This document shows, piece after piece, positions 6,687 to 16,269 of a stretch of DNA of 63,371 nucleotides. The stretch comes from a bacterium C-53 (GTDB lineage: Bacteria; Bacillota; Clostridia; Lachnospirales; Lachnospiraceae): NCBI GenBank assembly GCA_003612525.1, contig RAZD01000022.1, positions 1 through 63,371 on the forward strand. Reading direction: 5' to 3'. The position numbers and the translations under genes are program-made. The notes beneath the pieces were generated by a model, which was given only the letters and a program-made list of their open reading frames with translations, did not search any database and was not told where the DNA came from. How positions within the stretch are numbered: the stretch's first letter is position 1; each line of letters opens with the position of its first letter.

Positions 6687-9554
6687 TTAATTCTCCCCTA
6701 CCCCTATTGTGTCAATCGTTTTGGATTGTATTATAAATTTCGCCGTTTTGGTACCTCCATATGATCCTTCTCCCCTGATTGTGATAAATGCACTTCCTTT
6801 TTTGATATTATTTGTGTAGCATACGATGGAATAATCCGACCCGCCAAGTACCTTTTCTCCAAGTTTTACCTCAAGCTGGCTCTGGTCGGGCCTTACCTCT
6901 CTCCCCGTGTAGTATTGAGGACTCTTTAAAGTGACTTTTGCCTTACTGATATTATTCTCCTGCGCGGCCACTCTGTATTCCCCTGTCACGGTTTTATTAT
7001 AGCATCCGCGCCCTGTTATTGTTATTTTAATTGCCGTTCCCTTCGGCACCATGTCACTTTCTTTTACGCTATCCCCGGCATTTCGTATTTCACCGTTCTC
7101 AAGATTTACCGCATTCACATAAGTGTAAACAGCTTCCCGCTCAAAATCCGTGCCTGCTTTCAATCTTTTTCCATTGGTATCCGTCAGACTGAACTTCGGT
7201 ATAGATCCATTCGGCTTACCGGTATAAATCCTGTCGTTTACCAGAAGTGTTGTTTTCGAAATATCCTTTGCCTCAATCCGGAAATTTTTCATAATCTTTC
7301 CGCAATATTTTCCCTTACCTGTAATCACTGCCGATGCATCTTTTCCCGATACCTCGTACGCCGTCTTGTAATCCCTGAAGCTTACCGTATAGTCTTTCCC
7401 CTTCACCAGACGCTTTCCGTCAAAACTCACTCTGACTGCCGGAGTATTTCCGCCTTTTTTATATTCAACCCTGCTTACCAGATCAAGATCAATCAGCTTT
7501 TCCTTATCTTCACCAATATCGTACTTTCCGTTTTTATATGGACTCACAATTTTAAAGGAAACCCGTTTCGTTCCCGCATATTCTCCCTTGCCCTTCACGA
7601 TTACGGATGCGTTTCCGACTTTCTTGTTATTCTCATAAAGAAGCGTATAATCTTTATTCAGGCTGAGTTCCTTTTTCAGTTTCACTTTTATTTCAGGTGT
7701 CTTGGCCCTTCCGTCGTATACCTGATCGGGTATCTTCATGACAGACGCTTTACTGACAGGTATCTTTTTGGTAATTGTCAGTTTTACGTCCCTTGTGCCT
7801 GTATAATTCCCCTTCCCCTCTACCCTTATCGTATAATTTTTGGCGTCTTTGAAGACAGATGGATTTGTGATGGTAAAATCCTTGTTCTTCGAAAGCTTTT
7901 TACTCCCGCTGATAATCACCGGAACGGCTTTTACCGGGTTGCCGGTATACGCGACTGTCATTGCATCGGCCGTCACATCACTGTCACCGATATTCTTCGG
8001 ATTTATGTTAAACAAAATGGTTCTTTTCTGATTATAACAGCCTTTTCCGCTTACGATGACTGACGGAGCTTTTGCATCCGACTTCTTTGCAGCCTTCACA
8101 TTATTTTTATAGGATACGGTGTAATCTTTCTTTTCATGCAAAAGCGTATGTCCATCATATACACGAATATTTGGTTTGACAGCCTTTCCGGTATATACCG
8201 CATCCTTCACTTCTGCGACCCATATGCCATCAGGAATGATTCCATTTTCCGGAATATCCTCAGGCTGCACTTCTCCCCAAAGGCTGCCCCTGTCCGCTAC
8301 CGTATAGTGAAAGAGCGCCTCCGCGCTGTTTTTATAACCTTGCCGCACCGCAATCGCTCTGATTGTGGTTTCTTTGTCTATAATAACAGCTCTTCTATAT
8401 TCCACACCCGTTTCGGCAGGCGAGCTGCCATCCGTGGTATAATAGATTGTGACTCCGCTCATTGGATGTGTAAGCCTCACTCTCGTACCCGATTCCAGAA
8501 CCATCTCCGACCTCAGTTCCGATGTTGGCTCCGTAAGTGTCTCGTATTCCTTCCACACCGCCCTTAAGGTTATATCCGCCGTTACAGGACTGCCAAAATC
8601 ATAAACCTCACCATCCAAATACCATCCGGCAAAATGATATCCCTCTTTCACAGGTTCCTCCGGTTCCTCCACAGTCTCATCCGGAGATACCTCCAGAGGG
8701 GCAATGGGCGAACCGCCATCCGTATCAAATTTTACCGTAAACTTCCCGTCGCCGCTGCCCTTTTTCAAACCACCCTTCTCAATGTTGCTGCATAAAGCTT
8801 CCACCGACTGAACTGATGTGGTGTAGGTATAGATGTCGCCATTCGTATCTTTATATACGATCAGCGGCATTGTAAACCCGCCTGCCACCGTCTTCATAAA
8901 GCATCTGTCATAAAATGTTTGCGCTTCTCTTGAATCCTCCTTTGTCCCTACAATAATATCCTCTGATATACCGAGTGAATCAAGCTGTGAAGCGACCTGT
9001 GAGCTTGTGCTTCTCTGAATTTCGAATGCAAAAACATCCAGTTTATTTTTATTATAATACTCAATGCACTTTGAAAGCGCCGCCAGTGTCCCCCTCGTAT
9101 TCCCGCACGTAACAATGCCTCCAAACAAATAAACCGCCTGTTTTCCATTATCCGTATCAAGCAGCTTCGATCTGGACGAATCCCTGACGTCCGTAACCGT
9201 AAACGATGTGCCTGACAGAGAAGGGCTATCGTATTCATCATATCCTGTAGAATCTTCCGTCCCCGTCAGTGGCGTAATGATACTCTCCTCCCCGGCTCCA
9301 ACCGGCTCTTCTTCCTCCGGCAGCTGCTCCGTCCATATATCCGCTTCCGGCGCCGGCTCGGAAACCGCATCCGTAATTTCGTCCGGTTCGCTTTCCAGTG
9401 TATTCTCCACTTCTGCCTCGATGACCTCTTCGCTGTAAACTTCCTGTGCGCTCACCGGAATACGAAAGATCTGAGTTGTAAACAGACTGACAGCAATCAG
9501 CAGAGCCGCTTTCCTCACCTGCTTTGGTTTCACATGCACATTCCTCTTTTTCAT
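6687..9554 (-). CDS. large secreted protein: thioredoxin-like, InlB, chitobiase-like and Ig-like repeats
   Basis: Extracellular or wall-associated modular protein of 955 residues. Signal peptide about 1-36 (cut near VSAQE), acidic Glu/Pro-rich linker to about 110, then a thioredoxin-like domain about 115-262 with a TCGNTRG loop (C150) and a cis-proline GGFTMPL (P230). An InlB/Listeria-Bacteroides repeat follows about 272-336 (DTDGG ... FAGWYLDG ... LRAVW), then a chitobiase C-terminal-like domain about 345-420 (IYYTTDGSSPA). Residues about 440-950 are tandem Ig-like repeats with recurring YTGK, KDYTVSYKNN and VSGKGCY-type blocks. No LPXTG anchor is seen. GGGGGA lies 5 bases before the ATG. 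Adhesion or wall binding is likely; redox activity is doubtful because the active-site loop has one Cys. Confidence 0.8.
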   Translation of the reverse strand: MKKRNVHVKPKQVRKAALLIAVSLFTTQIFRIPVSAQEVYSEEVIEAEVENTLESEPDEITDAVSEPAPEADIWTEQLPEEEEPVGAGEESIITPLTGTEDSTGYDEYDSPSLSGTSFTVTDVRDSSRSKLLDTDNGKQAVYLFGGIVTCGNTRGTLAALSKCIEYYNKNKLDVFAFEIQRSTSSQVASQLDSLGISEDIIVGTKEDSREAQTFYDRCFMKTVAGGFTMPLIVYKDTNGDIYTYTTSVQSVEALCSNIEKGGLKKGSGDGKFTVKFDTDGGSPIAPLEVSPDETVEEPEEPVKEGYHFAGWYLDGEVYDFGSPVTADITLRAVWKEYETLTEPTSELRSEMVLESGTRVRLTHPMSGVTIYYTTDGSSPAETGVEYRRAVIIDKETTIRAIAVRQGYKNSAEALFHYTVADRGSLWGEVQPEDIPENGIIPDGIWVAEVKDAVYTGKAVKPNIRVYDGHTLLHEKKDYTVSYKNNVKAAKKSDAKAPSVIVSGKGCYNQKRTILFNINPKNIGDSDVTADAMTVAYTGNPVKAVPVIISGSKKLSKNKDFTITNPSVFKDAKNYTIRVEGKGNYTGTRDVKLTITKKIPVSKASVMKIPDQVYDGRAKTPEIKVKLKKELSLNKDYTLLYENNKKVGNASVIVKGKGEYAGTKRVSFKIVSPYKNGKYDIGEDKEKLIDLDLVSRVEYKKGGNTPAVRVSFDGKRLVKGKDYTVSFRDYKTAYEVSGKDASAVITGKGKYCGKIMKNFRIEAKDISKTTLLVNDRIYTGKPNGSIPKFSLTDTNGKRLKAGTDFEREAVYTYVNAVNLENGEIRNAGDSVKESDMVPKGTAIKITITGRGCYNKTVTGEYRVAAQENNISKAKVTLKSPQYYTGREVRPDQSQLEVKLGEKVLGGSDYSIVCYTNNIKKGSAFITIRGEGSYGGTKTAKFIIQSKTIDTIGVGEN

Positions 9555-9573
9555 AAGAATCCCCCATTCCTGC

Positions 9574-10953
9574 TCATATTCCTTCCAGCATCAGCGCCCG
9601 ATTCGCCTCAGATACAATCCTCTTATCCGTTCTCAGAATACTGTACTCACTCATGGCGGGCAATCCCATCGGGACCCCTTCCCGGCGGTATTTCATACCG
9701 CTGTCAACATTCATTTTCGCTGACAGATGATAACATGTGATTTCTGTCTGTGAAAGGAATCTGCGAATTACATCCGGCGTCACGCCTGCGCCCGCCATAA
9801 TCCGGGGGCCGCCCTCTTCCTTCCGTATTTCACACAATTGTTCTAACAAATGTATCCCGTCCTCGCAGCAGCTTTGCTGCCCGGATGTCAGAATTGTGTC
9901 AATCCCAAGCTCCCTGGCCTGCCTGTATGCCCGTATTGGATCTGCACATACATCAAAGGCGCGATGCAACGTGACTTTCATAGTTCCGGCTTCCGCAATC
10001 AGCGCCCGCATCTGGTCCATATGCAGATTCCCGTCTTCCGAAAGACACCCGATCACTACCCCTTCGGCCCCGGCTTCCCTGAAAATCGCAACTTCTCTTT
10101 TCAGGATTTCGAATTCATATTCCGTATAGAGAAAGTCTCCAAAACGGGGACGCAGCAATACTCTCACAGGCAAACTGCAATTTTCCCTGATCTTCTCAAA
10201 AAGCGCCATCCCGGGTGATGTCCCTCCTATTATAAGTGCCGCGCACAGTTCCAGACGGTCAGCGCCTCCCGCCTGCGCTGCTATCGCAGACTCCACGCTG
10301 TCCACACAACACTCCAGCATATACTGTTCCCTGCGATCTAAAATCGCAGTTAATTCCGACGGCTGTTTCAATAAATAATCCGCCCGCGTCGTCTCCGTAT
10401 GACTGCCCCAGACCGCAAGGGCAAAATCCACCCCCGCATTTTCCGCACACTGGCTGTCATGCACACTGTCCCCCACATAAAGCACTTCATGACGCTTTGC
10501 GCCGGCCCATTCCATATATTTCAGAAGCGGATCCGCCGTTGGCTTATGACCCTCTGTATCATCTGAACAGACGGATATGTCAAAATAATGACTGACTCCA
10601 AACCTTGCAAAATCATTATCATACATGTCTCTTGTCTTTGATGACACAATGCCAAGTCTGTATCCCTTTCCTGCAAGATACTGAAGAAGCGTTTCTATGC
10701 CCTCATAAATCGATATCATACCATCATGCCGACGTAAAATTTCCAGCCACATCCGCATTACGTCCGGGACATTCTCTATATGAAGTCTCTCCAATGCATC
10801 CTCACCCGTTATTCCGAGCGCAAATGACAGCTCGTCAAATGTATACTGCTTTCCTGTCACCCGGAGCAGCACCTCCTGCAAAGAACGTAAAATAGCGTTT
10901 TCACTGTCAATCAAAGTACCGTCAATGTCAAACACAATGTGTTTATATTTCAT
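9574..10953 (-). CDS. HAD hydrolase - CutC fusion protein
   Basis: Two enzymes in one chain. Residues 1-205 are a phosphoglycolate-phosphatase-like HAD hydrolase: motif I FDIDGTLID, motif II IVSSKT, motif III Lys in GHKPTADP, motif IV YVGDSVHD. Residues about 210-459 are a complete CutC-type TIM barrel (MLECCVDSVESAIAAQ, GGADRLELC, RVLLRPRFGDFLY, VTLHRAFD). CutC is classed as copper homeostasis, but biochemical proof is thin and the barrel suggests an enzyme. Each part is full length, so this is a true fusion and not a frameshift. The large secreted gene begins 19 bases downstream. Substrates are unknown. Confidence 0.85.
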   Translation of the reverse strand: MKYKHIVFDIDGTLIDSENAILRSLQEVLLRVTGKQYTFDELSFALGITGEDALERLHIENVPDVMRMWLEILRRHDGMISIYEGIETLLQYLAGKGYRLGIVSSKTRDMYDNDFARFGVSHYFDISVCSDDTEGHKPTADPLLKYMEWAGAKRHEVLYVGDSVHDSQCAENAGVDFALAVWGSHTETTRADYLLKQPSELTAILDRREQYMLECCVDSVESAIAAQAGGADRLELCAALIIGGTSPGMALFEKIRENCSLPVRVLLRPRFGDFLYTEYEFEILKREVAIFREAGAEGVVIGCLSEDGNLHMDQMRALIAEAGTMKVTLHRAFDVCADPIRAYRQARELGIDTILTSGQQSCCEDGIHLLEQLCEIRKEEGGPRIMAGAGVTPDVIRRFLSQTEITCYHLSAKMNVDSGMKYRREGVPMGLPAMSEYSILRTDKRIVSEANRALMLEGI

Positions 10954-11082
10954 AATGAAACCTCCACAACCTTTTCTGCCTTCATCAGTTACATTTCCAA
11001 ATTATCTATTATTATATAAAGAAAAAAGTCAGGTTTCAACTGTCAGAATTATTTATTCGCAGCATCTGTATTGTCAGTTGTA

Positions 11083-11111
11083 TTGACATTCTTGACTGAA
11101 AAGAATATAGT
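11083..11111 (+). promoter_or_regulatory. sigmaA promoter of pncB
   Basis: TTGACA (11083-11088), 17-base spacer, TATAGT (11106-11111), about 35 bases before the pncB ATG. Confidence 0.75.
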
Positions 11112-11145
11112 TAAGTCAAATCAAAACCGAAAGAAGAGGGAAACG

Positions 11146-12600
11146 ATGGATAGACAAAATCTAACGCTATTAACCGACCTGTATGAGCTCACCATGATGC
11201 AGGGATATTTTAAAAACAAAGAGGAAAACCAGACCGTTATTTTCGACATGTTCTACCGGACAAACCCGCTGGAAAGCGGCTATGCGGTTTTCGCCGGACT
11301 GGAACAGGTGATTGCCTATATCAAAGAACTGCACTTTGCCGAGCAGGATATTGAATACCTGAAGAGCCTCCATATTTTTGAGCAGGATTTTCTTGACTAT
11401 CTGAAAGATTTCCATTTTTCAGGCGATATCTATTCTCTTCCCGAAGGAACCGTAATTTTCCCGAGAGAACCGATTGTAAAAGTAATTGCACCGATTATGG
11501 AGGCGCAGCTGATTGAAACCGCTATCCTGAATATAATCAATCACCAGTCCTTAATCGCCACAAAAACTTCCCGTGTCTGCCATGCGGCACGAGGCGACGG
11601 AATTATGGAATTCGGTCTGCGCCGTGCACAGGGTCCGGATGCCGGAACCTACGGAGCGAGGGCCGCTATGATCGGAGGATGTATCGGAACTTCTAACGTA
11701 CTCTGCGGACAACTTTTCGACGTACCGGTCAAGGGCACGCATGCGCATAGCTGGATTATGAGTTTTCCGGATGAATACACGGCATTCAAAAAGTATGCCG
11801 AACTTTATCCGAACGCCTGTATTCTTCTTGTTGACACCTATGATACACTGAAATCCGGCGTTCCGAATGCAATCCGGGTTTTCAGGGAAATGAGCGAAGC
11901 CGGAACACTCCACAAAGGATACGGAATCCGCCTTGACAGCGGCGACCTTGCATACCTTTCTAAAAAAGCCCGAAAAATGTTGGATGCGGCCGGTTTCCAT
12001 GACGCTGTCATATCGGCCAGCAATGACCTCGACGAATATCTGATTGACAGCCTGAAGGCGCAGGAAGCCGCTATTACTTCCTGGGGCGTCGGAACGAACC
12101 TGATTACCTCCAAAGACTGGCCGGCTTTTGGCGGCGTTTACAAATTATCGGCCATACAGGGAGAAGACGGAAATTTTATTCCTAAAATCAAACTCTCCGA
12201 AAACACTGAAAAAGTTACAAACCCCGGCAATAAAACAATTTACCGTGTTTACGAAAAAGCCACCGGAAAGATCAAAGCCGATTTGATCTGTCTTGTCGGA
12301 GAACAATTCAGCGAGAATGAACCGCTTCTGCTCTTTGATCCCGTTGAACCCTGGAAAAAAACAAAACTGCAGCCCGGAGAATATACTTTAAAAGAACTTA
12401 TGATTCCTGTTTTTCAAAAAGGAAACTGTGTCTATACTTCACCAAAAGTTATGGACATTCGGGAATTCTGCCAGAGAGAACTGGATACTTTATGGGACGA
12501 AACCAGACGTCTTGTCAATCCCCATCTTGTATATATTGACCTCTCTAAGAAACTATATGATATTAAAATTGAACTGCTTGACCGCATGAGTCAGAGTTAA
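11146..12600 (+). CDS. pncB: nicotinate phosphoribosyltransferase
   Basis: Joins nicotinate and PRPP, driven by ATP, to make nicotinate mononucleotide in NAD salvage (Preiss-Handler route). Family marks are LLTDLYELTMMQGYF at the N-terminus, FGLRRAQGPDAG, the substrate loop KGTHAHSWIMSF and IRLDSGDLAYLS in the phosphoribosyl-binding barrel. The 484-residue length is usual. The start is the ATG preceded by AAGAGGG; a longer in-frame reading upstream runs through the promoter. It is alone, with its own promoter and a terminator shared with the convergent spoVT. A PRPP synthetase (prs) lies elsewhere in the window. Confidence 0.94.
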   Translation: MDRQNLTLLTDLYELTMMQGYFKNKEENQTVIFDMFYRTNPLESGYAVFAGLEQVIAYIKELHFAEQDIEYLKSLHIFEQDFLDYLKDFHFSGDIYSLPEGTVIFPREPIVKVIAPIMEAQLIETAILNIINHQSLIATKTSRVCHAARGDGIMEFGLRRAQGPDAGTYGARAAMIGGCIGTSNVLCGQLFDVPVKGTHAHSWIMSFPDEYTAFKKYAELYPNACILLVDTYDTLKSGVPNAIRVFREMSEAGTLHKGYGIRLDSGDLAYLSKKARKMLDAAGFHDAVISASNDLDEYLIDSLKAQEAAITSWGVGTNLITSKDWPAFGGVYKLSAIQGEDGNFIPKIKLSENTEKVTNPGNKTIYRVYEKATGKIKADLICLVGEQFSENEPLLLFDPVEPWKKTKLQPGEYTLKELMIPVFQKGNCVYTSPKVMDIREFCQRELDTLWDETRRLVNPHLVYIDLSKKLYDIKIELLDRMSQS

Positions 12601-12604
12601 ATAA

Positions 12605-12645
12605 AAGAAGTGTATTGCGCTCTCTTCCTTCGCAATACACTTCTT
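12605..12645. terminator. bidirectional terminator between pncB and spoVT
   Basis: 15-bp perfect stem (arms 12605-12619 and 12631-12645, AAGAAGTGTATTGCG and its complement) with an 11-base loop, and pyrimidine-rich flanks on both strands. It separates two convergent genes. Confidence 0.85.
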
Positions 12646-12647
12646 CT

Positions 12648-13193
12648 TTACTGTTCCATCTGTCTTCCCAGAAATCCTGCTGCTGACTGAATCAGTTTTT
12701 GCTCCACCTCACCCATTTTGGTGTTACGATCTTTGCTGAGCAGAACAACCGCTCCGATCGCATCTCCTTCACAGATAATCGGGCAGATAGCCTCATGTTC
12801 AAATTCCTCTACCATATCATCCGCAATTGGAATAAATTTTCTGTCGTCTTTAGAAGCAATAATGTTGACTCTCTCGTCTACCGCCTCCTCAAGCTTCCGG
12901 CTGACCGCCTTTCCTATCAGGAGCTTTCCGCCGCCTGCCGCCGCAATAAACTGATCTCTGTCCGCGATACATGCAATATGTCCCGTCGTCTGTGAAAGAC
13001 TGTCCGCATACTGCTTCGCAAATACACCCATTTCTCCGATCGGAGAATATTTTTTTAAAATAATTTCACCTTCGCGGTCCGTAAAGATTTCCAGCGGATC
13101 GCCTTCTCTGATTCTCAATGTCCTGCGTATTTCCTTCGGAACTACGACTCTGCCTAGATCATCTATTCGTCTAACAATACCTGTCGCTTTCAA
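12648..13193 (-). CDS. spoVT: stage V sporulation regulator SpoVT (AbrB family)
   Basis: Forespore-specific transcription factor. The N-terminal AbrB swapped-hairpin DNA-binding domain is nearly invariant (GIVRRIDDLGRVVVPKEI, then LRIREGDPLEIF), and a GAF-like sensor domain follows, ending in GFLGRQMEQ as in Bacillus. I place the start at a TTG giving MKATGIVRR: it matches the usual protein start, gives 181 residues (Bacillus 178), and has TCCTCC/GGAGGA 7 bases upstream. Longer readings add a basic tail that overlaps the MATE gene and are not supported. Known role: fine control of sigmaG genes; the GAF ligand is unknown. Confidence 0.93.
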   Translation of the reverse strand: MKATGIVRRIDDLGRVVVPKEIRRTLRIREGDPLEIFTDREGEIILKKYSPIGEMGVFAKQYADSLSQTTGHIACIADRDQFIAAAGGGKLLIGKAVSRKLEEAVDERVNIIASKDDRKFIPIADDMVEEFEHEAICPIICEGDAIGAVVLLSKDRNTKMGEVEQKLIQSAAGFLGRQMEQ

Positions 13194-13248
13194 TTCCTTT
13201 TCCTCCATTTCAAATGCTGTATTGCTAGTATTTGTAAACGGTGGATTA

Positions 13249-14634
13249 TTATACAGGATTTTTTTCGATTTTCTTTTTTTCGCCATTCGACAGAATTTTT
13301 TTGAAATTCAGCAAAAACAACAGGCTGCACACAGTAACCGACGTAAAGTCAGAAATCGGTTCCGCATAGTAAATACTCATTGCGCTGTTCGTAATTCTTG
13401 GAAGAAAAAACGCCAGCGGAGCCAGCAGAATTACTTTCCTGAGCATCGCGACAAAAAGTGAGATTTTCGCTTGTCCAAGCGCCATAAAAGTTGACTGGCA
13501 CGTCATCTGTACACCAAAAATAACCATTCCTGCCATAAACACAGGCATCACACGTCCGACCATTGCAAGCAGATTCTCATCATTTGTAAACAGGCGGCCA
13601 AACACTGTCGGAAACAGAATCGCCGAAAGTGCAATGAGTCCACTTACCGTTTCCGTAAAAAGAAACAGCTTTCGAAATGTTTCCTTCACACGGTCTATAT
13701 TTCCTGCGCCGTAATTATAACTCATGATTGGCTGCACTCCCTGTGAAAATCCGTTTGCCGGCACGCTTACAAACTGCATGACACTCTGCATAATCGTCAA
13801 TGTGCCGACATACATATCTCCGCCATACCTGGAAAGCCCGCTGTTCATTGTCACCGAAATCAATGCCTCTGTCGCCTGCATAATAAACGGTGATATGCCA
13901 AGTGCGGCCGTGCCTGACACAATTTTCCACTCCGGCCTTAAATATTTCCTGCGAATGCGCAGGCTTGCCTTTGAAGAGGTGAGAAAACGTATGACCCAGG
14001 CTGCGCTGCATCCCTGTGAAATCACAGTTGCAAGCGCGGCTCCCTTTACACCCATACCGCACACAAAGATAAAAATCGGGTCCAAAATAATATTGATCAC
14101 GGCCCCGATCAGAACCGACAACATAGCCGTCTTTGAATTCCCCTGTGCCGTAATAAACGTATTCAGTCCGACTGTTATCTGTACAAATACCGTTCCACAG
14201 AGATAAATGGAAATATAATCATTTGCATAAGGAAACGTCGCATGACTGGCCCCGACCAGGTAAAGGAACGGTTCCTTGATGAAAAAGAACACCACCATCA
14301 GTGATATGGATAAAAAAAGAAGGGTTGTTACACCGTTCCCCAGTATTTTTTCCGCTCTTTCCCTGTCACCGCGTCCAAGCGCAATTGCCGCTAAAGGGGC
14401 GCCGCCGCCACCTACAAATGCACTGAAAGCCGTCACGATCACAATAATCGGCAGCGACAATCCAACTCCGGTAAGAGCCGCCGCGCCGACACCCGTGATA
14501 TGTCCAATATAACTCCTGTCAACAATATTATACAGGAGGTTAATCAGCTGCGCCACAAGAGACGGCAGTCCCATTGTCAACATCAGTTTCAAAATTTTTT
14601 CCGTGCCCAGCCGTTCTTCCCGTTTATTCTCCAT
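13249..14634 (-). CDS. MATE family efflux transporter (first copy)
   Basis: Multidrug and toxic compound extrusion transporter, 461 residues with 12 predicted membrane segments. The two internally similar halves show LPSLVAQLINLLYNIVDRSYIG at the start and the repeat block IMSYNYGAGN in the second half, typical of the NorM/DinF superfamily. Na+- or H+-coupled efflux of cationic compounds is the known family role. It diverges from a second MATE gene about 150 bases away. The C-terminus is Lys-rich (SNGEKKKIEKN). Substrate not predictable. Confidence 0.9.
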   Translation of the reverse strand: MENKREERLGTEKILKLMLTMGLPSLVAQLINLLYNIVDRSYIGHITGVGAAALTGVGLSLPIIVIVTAFSAFVGGGGAPLAAIALGRGDRERAEKILGNGVTTLLFLSISLMVVFFFIKEPFLYLVGASHATFPYANDYISIYLCGTVFVQITVGLNTFITAQGNSKTAMLSVLIGAVINIILDPIFIFVCGMGVKGAALATVISQGCSAAWVIRFLTSSKASLRIRRKYLRPEWKIVSGTAALGISPFIMQATEALISVTMNSGLSRYGGDMYVGTLTIMQSVMQFVSVPANGFSQGVQPIMSYNYGAGNIDRVKETFRKLFLFTETVSGLIALSAILFPTVFGRLFTNDENLLAMVGRVMPVFMAGMVIFGVQMTCQSTFMALGQAKISLFVAMLRKVILLAPLAFFLPRITNSAMSIYYAEPISDFTSVTVCSLLFLLNFKKILSNGEKKKIEKNPV

Positions 14635-14781
14635 ACTTCATAATCCTTTCCTTTCCTGATTTACAGGATATATCTTCGCACATGTATAGTATACACATTT
14701 AAAAACAATTTCTCTACCTTCAAAACGTTTTTCATGATATACTATAATACAATTCAAAGCAATAAGGAGTTTTCAATACCG

Positions 14782-16125
14782 ATGAAAAATCTTACAAAAG
14801 GAAATCCACTGAAACTGATTTTATTATTTGCCCTGCCTCTTTTTATCGGGCAGATCTTTCAGCTTTTTTATGGCCTTGTCGATACACGCATCGTCGGAGA
14901 AACCCTCGGTGAAACTTCGCTTGCAGCGGTCGGCTCCACTACCGCCGTCAGCGACCTGATGATTCATTTCATGAATGGTCTTACAAATGGTTTTGCCATT
15001 ATCGTTGCAACCTTTTTCGGTGCAGAAGATGAAAAAGCGCTGAAAAAATCGGCTGCCGGAACGCTTCTTCTCGGCCTTCTGACCGCAATCGTTCTTACCG
15101 TACTCGGAACCATATTCCTCTACCCAATCCTGGGTTTTCTGAACACACCAGAGACCATCCTTGTGGAAGCTTCTTCGTACATACGTATTATTATACTCGG
15201 TCTTGCCGCCTCTGCTTTATACAATGCATGCGCCAGTATCCTGAGAGCAGTCGGCGACTCCGTGACCCCGCTTATTTTTCTGATTCTGTCTTCCTTCCTG
15301 AACATATTTCTCGATTATGCCTTTATCAAAGGCTTTCATTTTGGTGTGGAAGGAGCGGCGCTTGCTACCGTTATATCACAAATTATCTCTATGATTCTGT
15401 GTCTTATTTATATGGTAGTTAAATATCCGGTTCTGCGTCTTAAGCCGGAGGACTTTCGGATTTCGCCGGCCCTGTTGTCCCGTCTGATCAAAACCGGACT
15501 GTCTATGGCATTTATGGTTTCATTTGTCTCATTCGGTACGCTTGCGCTTCAGACCTCAATCAATACATTTGGCAATGATATTATCGTTGCACATTCTGCC
15601 GCACGCAAGGCTACAAGTATTTTCATGCTCCCCTTCGGCGTGTTTGGCACCACGCTTGCAACCTACTGCGGGCAGAATCTCGGAGCCGGAAAACCCTCAC
15701 GCATAAAAAAGGGAATCCTGAACACAATACTGCTTACATGGGCCTGGTGTGCAGTTATATTGATTATCGTCTATACATGCGCACCCCTTCTGATTCATTT
15801 AATTACTACAACCACAAACCCTGAGATCCTGGATACAGCCACCCTCTACCTGCGGGTCAACTCCCTTCTTTATTTTGTTCCTGCGGTAATCTGTCTTCTG
15901 CGCAACGGCATGCAGGGTATCGGCGACCATATTACCCCTGTCTTTTCCAGTATCATAGAGTTGGTTGGAAAAGTGCTCGCTGCCATGTTCTTTGCGCCTG
16001 CCGTGGGATATTGGGGCATTATTTTGTCAGAACCAATCGTATGGTGTATTATGGTGATTCCTCTTCTGATAAAAACCATCCGCAATCCGCTGTTTCGTCA
16101 AACAGACTCACCTGGAATAGAATAA
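14782..16125 (+). CDS. MATE family efflux transporter (second copy)
   Basis: A second MATE transporter, 447 residues, with FALPLFIGQIFQLFYGLVDT in TM1 and a second-half TYCGQNLGAGKPSRIKKG motif. It is clearly a different subfamily from its divergent neighbour, as their sequences align only in the core motifs. The ATG chosen has AAGGAG about 12 bases upstream, and the longer in-frame reading has no good ribosome site. Efflux of a cationic compound is likely. It precedes nagB by about 145 bases, but no functional link to amino-sugar use is evident. Confidence 0.88.
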   Translation: MKNLTKGNPLKLILLFALPLFIGQIFQLFYGLVDTRIVGETLGETSLAAVGSTTAVSDLMIHFMNGLTNGFAIIVATFFGAEDEKALKKSAAGTLLLGLLTAIVLTVLGTIFLYPILGFLNTPETILVEASSYIRIIILGLAASALYNACASILRAVGDSVTPLIFLILSSFLNIFLDYAFIKGFHFGVEGAALATVISQIISMILCLIYMVVKYPVLRLKPEDFRISPALLSRLIKTGLSMAFMVSFVSFGTLALQTSINTFGNDIIVAHSAARKATSIFMLPFGVFGTTLATYCGQNLGAGKPSRIKKGILNTILLTWAWCAVILIIVYTCAPLLIHLITTTTNPEILDTATLYLRVNSLLYFVPAVICLLRNGMQGIGDHITPVFSSIIELVGKVLAAMFFAPAVGYWGIILSEPIVWCIMVIPLLIKTIRNPLFRQTDSPGIE

Positions 16126-16269
16126 ATCTGCTTTTTGTTATCTTTTATTGCTTCCCTCAAAGAAAGCAGTTGAAGTTCCCGCTCTACTCTGTTACCATAG
16201 AGTCAGGTATTTCTGTTTTATCACTTTAATGTATATGCTCCCGTTTAGGCAGAGCGGAATGGAGGAAAA

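Noticed and set aside
13194-13286. Extended N-terminus for SpoVT
   Set aside because: It overlaps the MATE gene end and lacks a site, while the TTG gives the conserved start and length.
16126-16269. Riboswitch or glmS-type element before nagB
   Set aside because: Short inverted repeats exist (CCGCTCT/AGAGCGG), but no known riboswitch core could be recognised.
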